Made by a program: the position numbers and the translations under genes. A stretch of DNA of 64,000 bases from Pelagicoccus sp. SDUM812005 (lineage in GTDB: Bacteria; Verrucomicrobiota; Verrucomicrobiia; Opitutales; Opitutaceae): the NCBI RefSeq assembly GCF_031127875.1, contig NZ_JARXIA010000015.1:109823-173822 (forward strand), in the 5' to 3' direction. This document shows positions 52,833 to 62,772 of this stretch, in pieces. The notes under the pieces are model-generated. The model did not search any database. It was given only the letters and a program-made list of their open reading frames with translations, and had not been told where the DNA came from. Each line of letters begins with the position of its first letter. Within the stretch, counting starts at the first letter, position 1.

Positions 52833-55616
52833 ATGAGCAAACCGCGCAAAAGCCCGATCCGCTTCGCCTGGAGAAGCGCCTGCCACTCCTGCAAGGCGCT
52901 CATCCAGTGGTGCTACTCGGCCCTCGTTCTCCTTCTCGTCAGCGCCACCCTCTTCGCGGCCTACGTCGCCACCCTCGACGACATCCCCGTACCCAATTTC
53001 ATAATACGCGAGCTACAAGGCCAGCTCAGGCAAAAAGGCGTCGACCTCAGAATGAAAGGCGTCCGCTTCCAGCCAAACGGACGCATCATCTTCGAACGCC
53101 CCGAGCTCTACTCCCCCGAACTCGGCTCCACCATCGTCGCCGCCAACTCCGCCGTCGCCAAGATCAAGCTCAGCCACCTCGCCTTCGGCAGCGTCGCCGT
53201 CGACGAAGTCCGCCTCTCCTCCGGCCGCTTCGTCATCCCTGCCATGCTCACACCCTCCGGCGAGCCCGCCACCGCCATCCGCTCCATCAACTTCGAAGCC
53301 ACCCACCGCGGCCAACGCTGGAACGTCCACTACGCGACCGGAGCCATCGGCAACCTCAAGCTCTCCCTCGCCGGCCAGCTCGACGACTCCCTCCTCCAAC
53401 TCCCCAAGCCCCAGCCCGACGCCCCTAAACCCTCCGTCAGCCAAGCCATCCTCAAGATCGCCCCCAAGATCACCGAACTCCAAAAAGAGCTCCAGCGCCT
53501 CGACGCCCCCTTCTGCGCCATCGACCTCAGCGTCCTCAACAAAAAGCAATCCGCCGCAATCCACTTCGGAGCCAAGCAGCTAAGCGTCACCCCCGAGATC
53601 GAAATCTACGACCTCGTCGTCGACGCCAATTACACCCTCGACTCCCAACTGACCGCCAAGATCCAAGCCCAGCGCGCCACCCTCCCCCAAAACTCCACCG
53701 CCAACAACATCCAGCTCCACGCCAGCTGGCAAGACGGTACGCCACCCCAACAGCTGCTACCCGACCGTATCCACCTTTCCGCGACAAACCTAAGCCACCG
53801 CGGCATCACCCTCCCCTCCCTCTACGCCATCGCCGCCCCCGGTGCCCACAGCCACCAAGCCACCCTCCAGTTCGCCTTCCCCGAGAGCCCCATCGTCGCC
53901 CAGCTCACCCACCACCTCGCCAGCAAAACCACCTCGGTCGACCTCACCGCCCAGCTCGACTCCGCCACCCTCCAAGCCCTCAATCCCATCGCCCTCGAGC
54001 TCGCCCAGCAGGACATCACCACCCTCGCCAGCCTCGACAAAGCCATCGACCTGCACCTCCTCGCCCAACTAGAAGAAGGCTTCAAGCCCAGCCACATCGA
54101 AGCCTTCGCCCAAGCCGGCCCCACCAGCATCCGCGGCGCCCATATCGACTACGCCTCCACCCACGCCACCGCCATCGGATCGCAGATCGACGTCCACGCC
54201 ATCCGCCTCATCTCCGGCCAACAAAACGGCGTCATAAAAATTGGATACAACCTCGACACCCTCCTGCGACGCATCCTCGTCGAAGGCACCTTCGACCCCA
54301 CCATGATCAACGGCTGGTTCAAGCCCTGGTGGTCCGCCATGTGGGACGGCATGACCTTCCCCAGCCAAGGCATGCTCACCTACCTCGACTCCCAAGCCAC
54401 CTTCAAGCGCCCCGACACCGTCTTCGTCACCGGCACCGGCTACGTGCAAGACCTAGACCTCCGCGGCATGCCCGTCGACGAACTCCGCACCAAGATCTTC
54501 TCCAAGTTCCACTACGTCGACCTCTACGACCTCGAACTCTCCACCACCGACGGCCAACAAGCCATCGGCGAAATCCAGTTCCACATGGACCGCGATACCC
54601 GCGACGAAAAGGACAAGCTTACCGGAATCTGGATACAAGCCCTCTCCACCCTCGACGTCAAAAACGCCCCCAACATCCTCTGGGAAATTTCCGAAGCCGC
54701 CGCCAACATCCTCGCCCCCTACTGCTACCACCTCCCACCCCTCATCGAGGCCCGCTCCTCCTCCGTCCGCCACCACGACGAGTACCTCAACGACATCGAC
54801 CTCCAGCTGGAGACCGAAACCGGCTTCTCCTTCTACGGATTCCCTTTCGACTCTCTCGACGCCTTCGTCCACATCGACGACGACATCATCGACATCCCCC
54901 GCGCCTCCGCCCACCTCGGCGGCGGCCTCGTCCACGCTTCCGCCTTCATCGTCGGCGACGAACTCCAACTCGACGCCCAGCTCGACCAAGTCGGTTTCGG
55001 CCAAGCCCTCAACGCCGCCAACACCTACTTCGCAAAAGACGGCAGCGAAACCGCCCAAAGCATGCCCCCCGAGCGACTCCTCGGCTTCGGCGGCAAGCTC
55101 GACGCCCAGTTCCAAGGAGCCGGCATCGTAGGCGCCCCCCTCTCCTTCCTCGGCGAAGGCAAATTCGCCGTCACCGAAGCCGACTTTGGCTCCTTCCGCC
55201 TCTTCGGTCTGCTCTCCGCCACCATCAAGGCCCTCAACCTCCCCATCCTCAAAGACCTCACCACCCTCGAGCTCACCAGCGCCCACGCTCCCTTCCAGGT
55301 CGAGCGCGACACCGTACGCTTCCGCGACGGCGAGTTCAACGGTCCCGGCGCCCGCATCAAAACCGAAGGCACCTATAATATAGAGAGCGACGCCCTCGAC
55401 TTCACCGCCCGACTCTTCCCGCTCCGCAACAACAAGGTCCCCCTCATCACCCCTCTTCTCAACCTCCCCCTCGACCTCTTCTCCAACATCTTCGAAATCT
55501 CCGTCAGCGGCACCTTCGACGACCCCAAGCTCAGCCTCTTCAACTCCAACACCAAGGAGAAAATCGAAGTCGACTCCACCACCCCCACCCGCGACCACCG
55601 CCCCGCCCGCCGCTAA
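52833..55616 (+). CDS. AsmA/TamB-like large envelope protein
   Basis: A 927-residue protein with an N-terminal signal anchor (about 28-48, WCYSALVLLLVSATLFAAYV) and a long beta-rich body. PNFIIRELQGQLRQKGV, the FEATHRGQRW strand and the C-terminal domain with GTYNIESDALDFTARLFPLR and NLPLDLFSNIFEISVSGTF match AsmA-like/AsmA_2 proteins. These span the periplasm and are linked to phospholipid transport to the outer membrane. It begins 6 nt after the DUF4340 stop, so it is part of the same operon. Confidence 0.82.
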   Translation: MSKPRKSPIRFAWRSACHSCKALIQWCYSALVLLLVSATLFAAYVATLDDIPVPNFIIRELQGQLRQKGVDLRMKGVRFQPNGRIIFERPELYSPELGSTIVAANSAVAKIKLSHLAFGSVAVDEVRLSSGRFVIPAMLTPSGEPATAIRSINFEATHRGQRWNVHYATGAIGNLKLSLAGQLDDSLLQLPKPQPDAPKPSVSQAILKIAPKITELQKELQRLDAPFCAIDLSVLNKKQSAAIHFGAKQLSVTPEIEIYDLVVDANYTLDSQLTAKIQAQRATLPQNSTANNIQLHASWQDGTPPQQLLPDRIHLSATNLSHRGITLPSLYAIAAPGAHSHQATLQFAFPESPIVAQLTHHLASKTTSVDLTAQLDSATLQALNPIALELAQQDITTLASLDKAIDLHLLAQLEEGFKPSHIEAFAQAGPTSIRGAHIDYASTHATAIGSQIDVHAIRLISGQQNGVIKIGYNLDTLLRRILVEGTFDPTMINGWFKPWWSAMWDGMTFPSQGMLTYLDSQATFKRPDTVFVTGTGYVQDLDLRGMPVDELRTKIFSKFHYVDLYDLELSTTDGQQAIGEIQFHMDRDTRDEKDKLTGIWIQALSTLDVKNAPNILWEISEAAANILAPYCYHLPPLIEARSSSVRHHDEYLNDIDLQLETETGFSFYGFPFDSLDAFVHIDDDIIDIPRASAHLGGGLVHASAFIVGDELQLDAQLDQVGFGQALNAANTYFAKDGSETAQSMPPERLLGFGGKLDAQFQGAGIVGAPLSFLGEGKFAVTEADFGSFRLFGLLSATIKALNLPILKDLTTLELTSAHAPFQVERDTVRFRDGEFNGPGARIKTEGTYNIESDALDFTARLFPLRNNKVPLITPLLNLPLDLFSNIFEISVSGTFDDPKLSLFNSNTKEKIEVDSTTPTRDHRPARR

Positions 55617-55846
55617 GCGCCAGCCTCAAAACAGCGCCTCGCCTCACCCCATCGAGTCGCATGGCTTCAACCCCGCCCCACCCCTCGCAAATCCCCGCCA
55701 AAGGCCCCTCTCGCTTGTAAAAAACGAGCGTAAAAAGCGGGTAAAGGAACCGTGACAAATCGGCGCCGGAGCTAAGTCGCTGATCACGAAATCCTTATTC
55801 CCCCCGCCCCCTCGACGCAGCCCTCCCCGTTCGTAAATCAAGTCCA
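55617..55846. other. Intergenic region upstream of the nrd promoter
   Basis: About 230 nt between the AsmA-like gene and the nrd promoter show no gene. The only notable part is the A-rich run at 55847-55857 just before the promoter, which could act as an UP element. No clear terminator for the upstream operon was found. Confidence 0.4.
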
Positions 55847-55865
55847 AAAAAAAAATAATACCGCG

Positions 55866-55894
55866 TTGACGGTCTCGAAAAGCTCCCAATATCT
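55866..55894 (+). promoter_or_regulatory. Sigma-70-type promoter of nrdB
   Basis: TTGACG (55866-55871), a 17-nt spacer and ATATCT (55889-55894), with an A-rich tract just upstream. The proposed -10 element lies inside the first NrdR-type box. The leader to the nrdB ATG at 56076 is then about 175 nt, unusually long and without another obvious signal. Confidence 0.55.
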
Positions 55895-55899
55895 TGTGG
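55884..55899 (+). promoter_or_regulatory. NrdR box 1
   Basis: A 16-bp element (TCCCAATATCTTGTGG) similar to the NrdR consensus with its central ATAT and GTG arm. Its left arm is weak. It overlaps the -10 element, so NrdR bound with dATP/ATP would block transcription. Its partner box begins 31 bp downstream, the usual three-turn spacing of NrdR box pairs. Confidence 0.6.
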
Positions 55900-55914
55900 T
55901 CTTTTCGCCGGGGA

Positions 55915-55930
55915 CCACACCATATTGTGG
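55915..55930 (+). promoter_or_regulatory. NrdR box 2
   Basis: A 16-bp near-palindrome (CCACACCATATTGTGG) with matched arms CCACA and TGTGG around an AT centre, close to the NrdR consensus ACACWATATATWGTGT. Box-to-box distance from 55884 is 31 bp. It lies within the 5' leader. Confidence 0.7.
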
Positions 55931-56075
55931 TTAATACGAAGTGGATAAGTCGGAATAACTCCCTCTCGTCAGAGTGTAGGAGCTATGTTCTCTTTCCCTC
56001 CCTCCCCGTTCGGAACACCTCCCACAACTCACCTAATCAAAGCCAAAACTGTCTTTACGCAGCTCGATTTAAACC

Positions 56076-57161
<1,086 letters not shown>

Positions 57162-57176
57162 ATATACGAGCTGGAG

Positions 57177-57196
57177 GGACCGGTTCCACCCGGTCC
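57177..57196. repeat. REP-like palindrome between nrdB and nrdA
   Basis: A perfect 7-bp inverted repeat GGACCGG/CCGGTCC with a TTCCAC loop, 15 nt after the nrdB stop. It is of the same type as the 24315-24336 palindrome. It could stabilise the nrdB 3' end. Confidence 0.5.
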
Positions 57197-57209
57197 GCAA
57201 CTCCACACC

Positions 57210-57232
57210 AAGGCCCGCCTCAGGGCCTTTTT
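57210..57232 (+). terminator. Weak intrinsic terminator or attenuator between nrdB and nrdA
   Basis: A 7-bp stem AAGGCCC/GGGCCTT with a GCCTCA loop followed by TTT. It lies in the 205-nt gap between nrdB and nrdA. It might limit readthrough so that NrdB is made in excess over NrdA. Confidence 0.6.
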
Positions 57233-57366
57233 CCCGTTTCCCCGCCCCATTTCTTTCCAAAACCACTTCGTGACTCTTCAGCCCTTTTGACCGCCATAGC
57301 TCGCAGAGCGACGGCGGTTCGTGGGCAAAAATCTTCAACCACTCGCCAACCAAGCTTCTCCACAAC

Positions 57367-60300
57367 ATGATCAATCCAAATCTTCAAGAAGACCTCGCCC
57401 TCAAACGCCTCGTAACCGCCTCCCGCGAAAAGTCGCACGGCTTCGACTGGCGCTCCGGCCTCGCCGACACCGACACCCAACGCGCCGCCATCAACGTCGT
57501 CACCCACGAAGGCGAAGCCACCTTCGACCTCTCCGAAATCGTCGACACCATCGGCAACGCCCTCGCCAACGTCCTCCTCTCCAAGAACGAAACCAACGTC
57601 TTCAACGAAGAAAACCGCCAGTGGGTCTGCTCCGTCGCCCGCCAAGTCTGCGACAAGCTCGAATCCAAGTCCCCTGAAACACTCGAGTCCCGCGTCGGTC
57701 TCAGCGAACTCTACGACCTCATCGAAAACACCCTCGTCGACAACAACGCCTACGACGTCGCCAAATCGATGCTCATTAACCGTCAGCGCAAACTCGTCGC
57801 CGACAAAACCGCAGGACTCAAACACGTGCGCCTAATTCGCCGCGACCGCAAAGTCGTCCCCTGGAAGCAAGAGAAGATCGAAATCGCCGTCCGCCGCGCC
57901 TTCCTCTCCCTCGAACTCAACTCCGACCCCGCCGTACAAGTCGCCGAGGCCGTCACCGAACGCGTGCAAGCCTCCGCCCACGCCTTCATCGAAATCGAAG
58001 AAGTCCAGGACATCGTCCAGGAAGAGCTCATGCGCCAAGGCCACTTCAAGGTAGCCGCCCACTACGTGCTCTACCGCGAAGAACGCCGCCAAATGCGCGA
58101 GCAGGAAGCCCTCCAGCTCGCCAACGCCACCGAGCAAGACTCCATGGTCGTCGTTAAGAAAGCCGACGGCTCCACCTACTTCTGGGACGGCATCGACCTC
58201 AAGAAGCGCATCGAGTTCGCCTCCATCGGCCTCGACCTCTGCCTCACCGCCGAAGAAATCGAGCACGAGCTCCGCCGCGCCGTCTTCGACGAGATCTCCG
58301 AGTCCGACCTCGAGAAGACCATCACCCTCAACGCCCGTACCCTCATCGAGCAAGACGCCGACTTCGCCAAGTTCGCCGCCCGCATCAAGCTCTCCTACAT
58401 GTACGAGGAAACCCTCGGCTGGGACATCGTCCGCGACGGCATCGGCGCCATCAAGACCTTCCACCAAAAGAAGTTCAAGGAGTACATTCGCCACGGCATC
58501 CTCATCGGACGCCTCAACCCCAAGCTCAAGGAGTACGACATCGCCAAGCTGGCCCGTACCCTCGACCCCTCCGCCGACCTCGAGTTCGACTACCTCGGCA
58601 TCCAGACCCTCTACGACCGCTACCTCATCGTAGACAAGACCCAGAAGAAGCAGCGCCGCATCGAGACGCCCCAGTTCTTCTGGATGCGCGTCGCCATGGG
58701 CCTCTTCCACGCCGAAGAAGACTGCAACGAGAAGGCCAAGACCCTCTACCGCCTCTACAAGTCCCGCCGCTTCTGCAGCTCCACCCCCACCCTCTTCAAC
58801 TCCGGCACCTGCCACTCCCAGCTCTCCAGCTGCTACCTCTACTACGTCGAGGACTCCATCGAAGGCATCATGCAGCGCGGCATCGCCGACAACGCCTACC
58901 TCTCCAAGTGGGCCGGCGGCCTCGGCGGCTCCTGGACCGCCGTACGCGGCACCGGCTCCTACATCGGCGGCACCAACGGCGAGTCCCAAGGCATCGTGCC
59001 CTTCCTCAAGCTGCACAACGACCAGCTCATCGCCGTCAACCAAGGCGGCAAGCGCCGCGGCTCCGGCTGCGCCTACCTCGAAACCTGGCACAACGACCTC
59101 TACGACTTCCTCGAGCTGCGTAAGAACACCGGCGACGACCGCCGCCGCTGCCACGACATGAACACCGCCAACTGGATTCCGGACCTCTTCATGAAGCGCA
59201 TGGAAGCCCGCCAGTCCTGGTCCTTCTTCCGCTCCTCCGAGGTCCCCGAGCTGCACGACCTCTACGGCGAAGCCTTCGAAAAGAAGTACGTCGAGTACGA
59301 AGCCAAGGCCGCCAAAGGCGAGATCTGGTCCAAGGAAGTCCCCGCCATCGAAGTCTGGAAGAAGATGCTCTCCATGATCTTCGAGACCGGCCACCCCTGG
59401 ATCACCTTCAAGGACCCCTGCAACGTGCGCTCCCCCCAGGACCACTGCGGCGTCATCCACAGCTCCAACCTCTGCACCGAGATCACCCTCAACACTTCCC
59501 AGGAAGAAACCGCCGTCTGCAACCTCGGGTCCATCGTGCTCGACCAGCACCTCGACAAGGACGGCAACATCGACCACAAGAAGCTCCGCGAGACCGTCCA
59601 GACCGCCATCCGCGCCCTCGACAACGTCATCGACATCAACTTCTACCCGACCGAAGCAGCCAAGCTCGCCAACTCCCGCCACCGCCCCATCGGCCTCGGC
59701 ATCATGGGACTGCAAAACTGCCTCTACGTCCGCAACACCCCCTTCGCCTCCCAGGAAGCCGTCGAGTTCAACGACGAGATCATGGAAGCCGTGGCCTACT
59801 ACGCCATCGAAGCCTCCTCCGACCTCGCCGCCGAACGCGGCACCTACCAGAGCTACAAAGGCTCCAAGTGGGATCGCGGCCTCCTCCCGCAGGACACCAT
59901 TGACCTGCTCGAGAAAGAACGCGGCACCGAAGTCGACGTCCCCCGCGGCGGCAAGATGGACTGGACTCCCGTCCGCGAGAAGATCGCCAAGCACGGCATG
60001 CGTAACTCCAACGTCATGGCCATCGCTCCCACCGCGACCATCTCCAACATCACCGGCACCTCCCCCTGTATCGAGCCCGGCTACAAGAACCTCTTCGTCA
60101 AGAGCAACCTCTCCGGCGAGTTCATCATCCTCAACCAGCACCTCGTGCGCGACCTCAAGGAACGCGGCCTCTGGAACCGCCAGATGCTCGACGACCTCAA
60201 GTACTTCGACGGCGAGCTCGACGAGATCGAAGCCATCCCCGACGACCTCAAGGCCAAGTACAAGACCGCCTTCGCCATCGACTACTCCTGGCTCGTGCTC

Positions 60301-60555
60301 GCAGCCGCCCGCCGCCAGAAGTGGATCGACCAATCGCAGAGCGTGAACCTCTTCATCGCCAGCCCGGACATGAAGACTCTGTCCCACATGTACCGCGCGG
60401 CCTGGAGACACGGCCTCAAGACCACTTATTATCTCCGCAGCCTCGGCGCCTCCACCATCGAGAAAGCCACGGTAGGAGCCAAAAAGGAAGTCCGCGGCAT
60501 CGTCGGCGGCAAAGCCACCGCGGCGGAGCCCGAAGTCTGCGAATCATGTCAATGA
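57367..60555 (+). CDS. nrdA: Class I ribonucleotide reductase large subunit with three ATP-cone-type N-terminal modules
   Basis: A 1062-residue catalytic subunit. Up to three ATP-cone-like modules precede the barrel: a divergent one (about 30-150), one beginning VRLIRRDRKVVPW near 155 and one beginning VVVKKADGSTYFW near 260. Catalytic residues are C489 (SSCYLYY), the thiyl-radical C703 and E705 in NLCTEI, and C718 (AVCNLGS). Also visible are the stacked tyrosines in TTYYLRS and the C-terminal redox pair C1058/C1061 (CESC). It reduces ribonucleoside diphosphates, with dATP/ATP control through the cones. Extended N-termini like this occur in chlamydial NrdA. A second terminator follows at 60610. 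Confidence 0.95.
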   Translation: MINPNLQEDLALKRLVTASREKSHGFDWRSGLADTDTQRAAINVVTHEGEATFDLSEIVDTIGNALANVLLSKNETNVFNEENRQWVCSVARQVCDKLESKSPETLESRVGLSELYDLIENTLVDNNAYDVAKSMLINRQRKLVADKTAGLKHVRLIRRDRKVVPWKQEKIEIAVRRAFLSLELNSDPAVQVAEAVTERVQASAHAFIEIEEVQDIVQEELMRQGHFKVAAHYVLYREERRQMREQEALQLANATEQDSMVVVKKADGSTYFWDGIDLKKRIEFASIGLDLCLTAEEIEHELRRAVFDEISESDLEKTITLNARTLIEQDADFAKFAARIKLSYMYEETLGWDIVRDGIGAIKTFHQKKFKEYIRHGILIGRLNPKLKEYDIAKLARTLDPSADLEFDYLGIQTLYDRYLIVDKTQKKQRRIETPQFFWMRVAMGLFHAEEDCNEKAKTLYRLYKSRRFCSSTPTLFNSGTCHSQLSSCYLYYVEDSIEGIMQRGIADNAYLSKWAGGLGGSWTAVRGTGSYIGGTNGESQGIVPFLKLHNDQLIAVNQGGKRRGSGCAYLETWHNDLYDFLELRKNTGDDRRRCHDMNTANWIPDLFMKRMEARQSWSFFRSSEVPELHDLYGEAFEKKYVEYEAKAAKGEIWSKEVPAIEVWKKMLSMIFETGHPWITFKDPCNVRSPQDHCGVIHSSNLCTEITLNTSQEETAVCNLGSIVLDQHLDKDGNIDHKKLRETVQTAIRALDNVIDINFYPTEAAKLANSRHRPIGLGIMGLQNCLYVRNTPFASQEAVEFNDEIMEAVAYYAIEASSDLAAERGTYQSYKGSKWDRGLLPQDTIDLLEKERGTEVDVPRGGKMDWTPVREKIAKHGMRNSNVMAIAPTATISNITGTSPCIEPGYKNLFVKSNLSGEFIILNQHLVRDLKERGLWNRQMLDDLKYFDGELDEIEAIPDDLKAKYKTAFAIDYSWLVLAAARRQKWIDQSQSVNLFIASPDMKTLSHMYRAAWRHGLKTTYYLRSLGASTIEKATVGAKKEVRGIVGGKATAAEPEVCESCQ

Positions 60556-60564
60556 TCCGCAAAA

Positions 60565-60590
60565 GGTAGGGCGGCATCGCCGAGGCCGCC
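60565..60590. repeat. REP-like palindrome after nrdA
   Basis: GGTAG is followed by an inverted repeat GGCGGC/GCCGCC around a 9-nt loop. It is placed between the nrdA stop and its terminator. The GTAGGGC start resembles the element after pqiB at 40817. Confidence 0.4.
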
Positions 60591-60609
60591 ACATCACAAC
60601 TCCTTTACC

Positions 60610-60641
60610 AAGCCCCGCTTCCTCCGAAGCGGGGCTTTTTT
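60610..60641 (+). terminator. Strong intrinsic terminator of nrdBA
   Basis: A perfect 12-bp stem AAGCCCCGCTTC/GAAGCGGGGCTT with a CTCC loop followed by TTTTTTG, 55 nt after the nrdA stop. Confidence 0.92.
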
Positions 60642-60738
60642 GTAGGATCGAACCCCACAAGTCCGCCGAAACCTCGACGAAGGCTGGAATCAACTCCATC
60701 GTTGAAGCCGGTCTCCTAGTATTCATACTCACGACAAG

Positions 60739-61251
60739 ATGACTTCCGATATACTCGAATCGATCCAAGCTGCCTTCGATAAAGAAGGCACTCGCTTCAT
60801 CGTTGTCGGAGGCTTGGCCACCATCGCCCACGGATACCTGCGAGCAACTACAGATATTGACATCGTCATAGATCTAGTACCCGAAAGCATCGAAAGAGCT
60901 TTTGCCGCACTCGAATCGATCGGTTATAAACCGCACCTCCCCATCACAGCGAAAGCGTTCTCAAATCCCGAAACACGCCACTCCTGGGCGACCGAGAAAA
61001 ATATGACCGTGCTCCAATTTTGGAGCGAAAAGTACCCAGTCATCGCCATCGATCTATTTGTCGAAGCCCCCTTTGATTTCCGTAAAGAATGGGAAACCGC
61101 CTACAAACAAAGCCTAACAACAAAAGCTTCGCCCATCCATTTCGTAAGCCTCGCTTCTCTCATCGCAATGAAAGAAAAAGCAGGTAGGCCACAAGACCTC
61201 GCCGACCTCGAACACCTTAGGTCTATCCAAGAACAAATCGAACCAAAGTGA
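60739..61251 (+). CDS. Nucleotidyltransferase of the MNT/AbiEii-like superfamily
   Basis: A 170-residue protein with the polymerase-beta-type core FIVVGGLATIAHGYLRATTDIDIVIDL: GG at about residue 24 and the DxD metal pair (DID) near residue 40. A third acidic residue follows in VIAIDLFVE. AbiEii/MenT-like and minimal nucleotidyltransferases of this type act as toxins or as modifiers of tRNA or partner proteins. The stop overlaps a GTG-started gene (GTGA), so it is one of a coupled pair. It is the first gene after the nrd terminator and marks the start of the accessory tail. Confidence 0.75.
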   Translation: MTSDILESIQAAFDKEGTRFIVVGGLATIAHGYLRATTDIDIVIDLVPESIERAFAALESIGYKPHLPITAKAFSNPETRHSWATEKNMTVLQFWSEKYPVIAIDLFVEAPFDFRKEWETAYKQSLTTKASPIHFVSLASLIAMKEKAGRPQDLADLEHLRSIQEQIEPK

Positions 61252-61508
61252 ACGAACCCGATACCAACACCGACTGGCAAAATGGCACTTGGACCGGCTC
61301 TCGCCTCGAGCAACTCAAGCGATGGCGAGCCCTGCCCCTGAAAGCCAAACTAGACGCCCTCGACGACCTCCTTTCATTCAGCGGCAAAATGCTCCAAGCG
61401 CGGCAAGCAAAAGGCCTTCCCTACGCAACAAATCCCCAGGTCGCCTCCACCGCAGCGGTTTCCGAAGCCCCTTCCAAGTACCATGAGCACCGCGACCAAC
61501 AAAGTTGA
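61248..61508 (+). CDS. Small partner protein of the nucleotidyltransferase
   Basis: An 86-residue protein starting at GTG in a 4-nt overlap with the nucleotidyltransferase stop. The core (LKRWRALPLKAKLDALDDLLSF) is a two-helix amphipathic segment, and the last 30 residues are probably disordered. Small helical partners of this kind commonly sit beside such nucleotidyltransferases. It could be an antitoxin or a substrate adaptor. No DNA-binding motif is apparent. Confidence 0.55.
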   Translation: MNEPDTNTDWQNGTWTGSRLEQLKRWRALPLKAKLDALDDLLSFSGKMLQARQAKGLPYATNPQVASTAAVSEAPSKYHEHRDQQS

Positions 61509-61728
61509 GCTAGAGCCCACCTGCAGTGAGCTTGTCGAACCTGCCGCCATCCGAGCATGGACCGAAGTTCGCACCACTGGTGCCCTGGGTGTCGCTAGCC
61601 AATTCGAACAGTCGCCCCGGGCATCTCCAAACTAGAAACCACGCAAAATATCATAGATCCCCAAAGACATTCGCACATTCACCTCAAGACTACATCCAAG
61701 CTCGAGAATCGTATAAATCATTAAAAGA
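61509..61728. other. Spacer between the two accessory gene pairs
   Basis: A 220-nt spacer. GAGCTTGTCGAAC at about 61529-61541 resembles the widespread REP core (GAGCTTGTCGAAG). The last 100 nt are AT-rich. TATAAA at 61712-61717 is the best -10 candidate for the DGQHR gene, 12 nt before its ATG, with a weak ACTACA 17 nt further up. Confidence 0.4.
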
Positions 61729-62772
61729 ATGAGAAAAACTAAACTAAAATATTTCGAGACCAAATTTGAAAAAACTCCTACATACACCTTTTCACTAAAA
61801 GTATCTCAACTCCTCAAGATAAGCTACGTTTCAGTCAGAGGGGTCGACAAGGAAGAAGGAGCCGTGCAGAGAGTGCTCAGTGCCCGAAGAATAGCTGACA
61901 TTAAAAATTACATTTTAGACGGAAATCTATTTTTTAACTCGTTCATACTAAACTGGAACAACAAGGACATAACCCCTAACATATACAGCGACCACATTGA
62001 GCTTCCCCTTATTGATTCTTCTGCACAAGTAATTGACGGCCAGCATCGACTTGCAGGCCTTGAGGCGGCGGTCGAAGAGAATACCAAAATCGGAGATACT
62101 TCAGTCATAGTAACGCTGTGTTTGAACCTCACAACAAAAGAAGCTGCAAAAATATTTCTCAACATAAACACTGAACAAAAGCCCGTACCGAAAAGCCTCA
62201 TATACGATTTATTCGGAGAGGTGGTCAACGATGAGGAACACGCAATAAACAGATCAACCGACATTGCACGCCAACTTAACGAAGACCCTAACTCTCCCTT
62301 TTATCGATTAATAAAGTTCCCAGGCTCCCCGAGGGGAGTTGGAGTCATAGAACTATCAACCTTCGTGAGTTCGATAAAGGACGACCTACTGCCAAATGGG
62401 GCATTCTCAAAAGTAAAAATAAGAGAACTATCATTGCAAAAACAAGCCTTGGAGAACTTCTTTCTAGCCATAAAAAACAGCTACGAAAAGAAAGACTTAT
62501 GGGATACAAAAAGCAAAAACCCTTTCCTAAGAGCAGCTGGTTTCAACGGAGCCATCGACTTCTTCATGAGTACACTCATAATGAAGTGCGCGGAGCGTAA
62601 ATCTTTCAAAACAGAAACCATAATTGAGATCATAGCCCTTGACTCAAATAATCTCCTTTCAGTGGAGGACATCAAAGGTCTCGACGGAAAAACAGCGAGG
62701 ACCAAAATCAAATCTGCATTAGAACAAAGCATGTACAAAAGCCTACCGAGCGACAATGGCTACTCTTTCTGA
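61729..62772 (+). CDS. DGQHR-domain (DndB-like) protein
   Basis: A 347-residue protein with the DGQHR signature at residues 103-107 (VIDGQHRLAGLEAA) and the conserved FLNINTEQKPV segment about 45 residues later. DGQHR-domain proteins include DndB, the regulator of DNA phosphorothioation, and relatives found in defence or mobile loci. No dndA or dndCDE gene is present here, so it is not a standard Dnd system. The gene is much more AT-rich than the rest of the window, with codons such as AAA, ATA and AGA frequent, which points to recent transfer. It is coupled to the next gene by a 17-nt overlap. Confidence 0.8.
   Translation: MRKTKLKYFETKFEKTPTYTFSLKVSQLLKISYVSVRGVDKEEGAVQRVLSARRIADIKNYILDGNLFFNSFILNWNNKDITPNIYSDHIELPLIDSSAQVIDGQHRLAGLEAAVEENTKIGDTSVIVTLCLNLTTKEAAKIFLNINTEQKPVPKSLIYDLFGEVVNDEEHAINRSTDIARQLNEDPNSPFYRLIKFPGSPRGVGVIELSTFVSSIKDDLLPNGAFSKVKIRELSLQKQALENFFLAIKNSYEKKDLWDTKSKNPFLRAAGFNGAIDFFMSTLIMKCAERKSFKTETIIEIIALDSNNLLSVEDIKGLDGKTARTKIKSALEQSMYKSLPSDNGYSF

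Noticed and set aside
57832..60411. Very long open frame on the strand opposite nrdA
   Set aside because: It is an antisense shadow of a GC-rich gene with strong third-position bias; its product is Val/Gly/Glu-rich with no fold or ribosome site.
61729..62772. A complete Dnd phosphorothioation system
   Set aside because: Only the DndB-like protein is present; no cysteine desulfurase or dndCDE genes are next to it inside the window.
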